Assembly: GCF_005577435.1 (NCBI RefSeq)
Contig: NZ_CP040396.1
Coordinates: 633,501-697,500, forward strand
Source of the DNA: Paenibacillus algicola
Lineage (GTDB): Bacteria; Bacillota; Bacilli; Paenibacillales; Paenibacillaceae
Length of the DNA stretch: 64,000 nt
Direction of reading: 5' to 3'
The notes beneath the pieces were generated by a model. The model had not been told where the DNA came from and did not search any database. It saw nothing but the letters and a program-made list of their open reading frames with translations. Shown here in pieces: positions 63,978 to 64,000 of the stretch (position 1 is its first letter; every line of letters starts with the position of its first letter). The position numbers were made by a program, and so were the translations under genes.

Positions 63978-64000
63978 ATGGGATTTCAAACCGAGTTTAA
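63978..64000 (+). CDS. Start of a gene cut by the window edge
   Basis: ATG at 63978 follows AGGTGAAAGG and opens a frame reading MGFQTEF before the window ends. The family cannot be assigned from seven codons. Confidence 0.45.

Overview
The window is chromosomal DNA from an endospore-forming Bacillota, most like Paenibacillus. The evidence is moderate GC, strong AGGAGG-type ribosome sites, T-run hairpin terminators, collagen-like exosporium proteins, promoters of sporulation sigma-factor type and Bacillus-type housekeeping genes (ywbE, yneF, brxB, ecsAB, ykoCDE, uppP). I see no rRNA, tRNA or CRISPR array. The genus is an inference from gene content.

Layout. 1-8950: a candidate spore-surface locus. 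It holds two TPR-tailed family 2 glycosyltransferases, GDP-mannose 4,6-dehydratase and mannose-1-phosphate guanylyltransferase, a BclB-like collagen-repeat protein, four smaller relatives of that protein's N-terminal domain, and an operon ending in an MBL-fold protein that lacks key metal ligands. Two genes have sigma-K-like promoters. 8950-16840: ctaB, then a complete rbsRKDACB ribose operon with twin operators, then an AraC regulator. 17030-20040: an operon of two Gfo/Idh/MocA oxidoreductases around a ThuA-like protein. 20300-23550: a secreted repeat protein, a MerR regulator with a 19-bp-spacer promoter, and an ACT-domain malic enzyme. 23850-24450 and 38800-39360: two decayed, inverted copies of one IS1182-like element. 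24570-38690: uppP, a DedA protein, an OYE-family reductase, a two-component system, an EamA transporter, an NlpC/P60 hydrolase, ywbE, a second MerR regulator, fRMsr, an alpha/beta hydrolase and a YkoCED-type vitamin transporter. 39458-41386: a group II intron behind a terminator hairpin. 41530-49500: ecsAB, a flavoprotein, a small likely forespore protein, brxB, nadE, acpS, mutY and glpP. 49520-58260: sodA, a GNAT enzyme, lepB, a queG-ogt fusion, yneF, folE, a DUF2935-SOD fusion, an alpha/beta hydrolase and an IclR regulator. 58571-64000: acnA, an amidase-like protein, ddl and the start of one more gene.

Main points for follow-up. (1) The spore-surface glycoprotein locus with its five-member domain family. 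(2) acpS and glpP, 2 kb apart, both appear to start at ATA. (3) An identical dyad, GTTTCA-N5-TGAAAC, lies at the promoters of the IclR gene and of acnA, suggesting undescribed control of aconitase. (4) Two domain fusions, QueG-Ogt and DUF2935-SOD. (5) A YkoD ATPase whose first half has lost catalytic residues. (6) The intron and IS debris between 38.7 and 41.4 kb.
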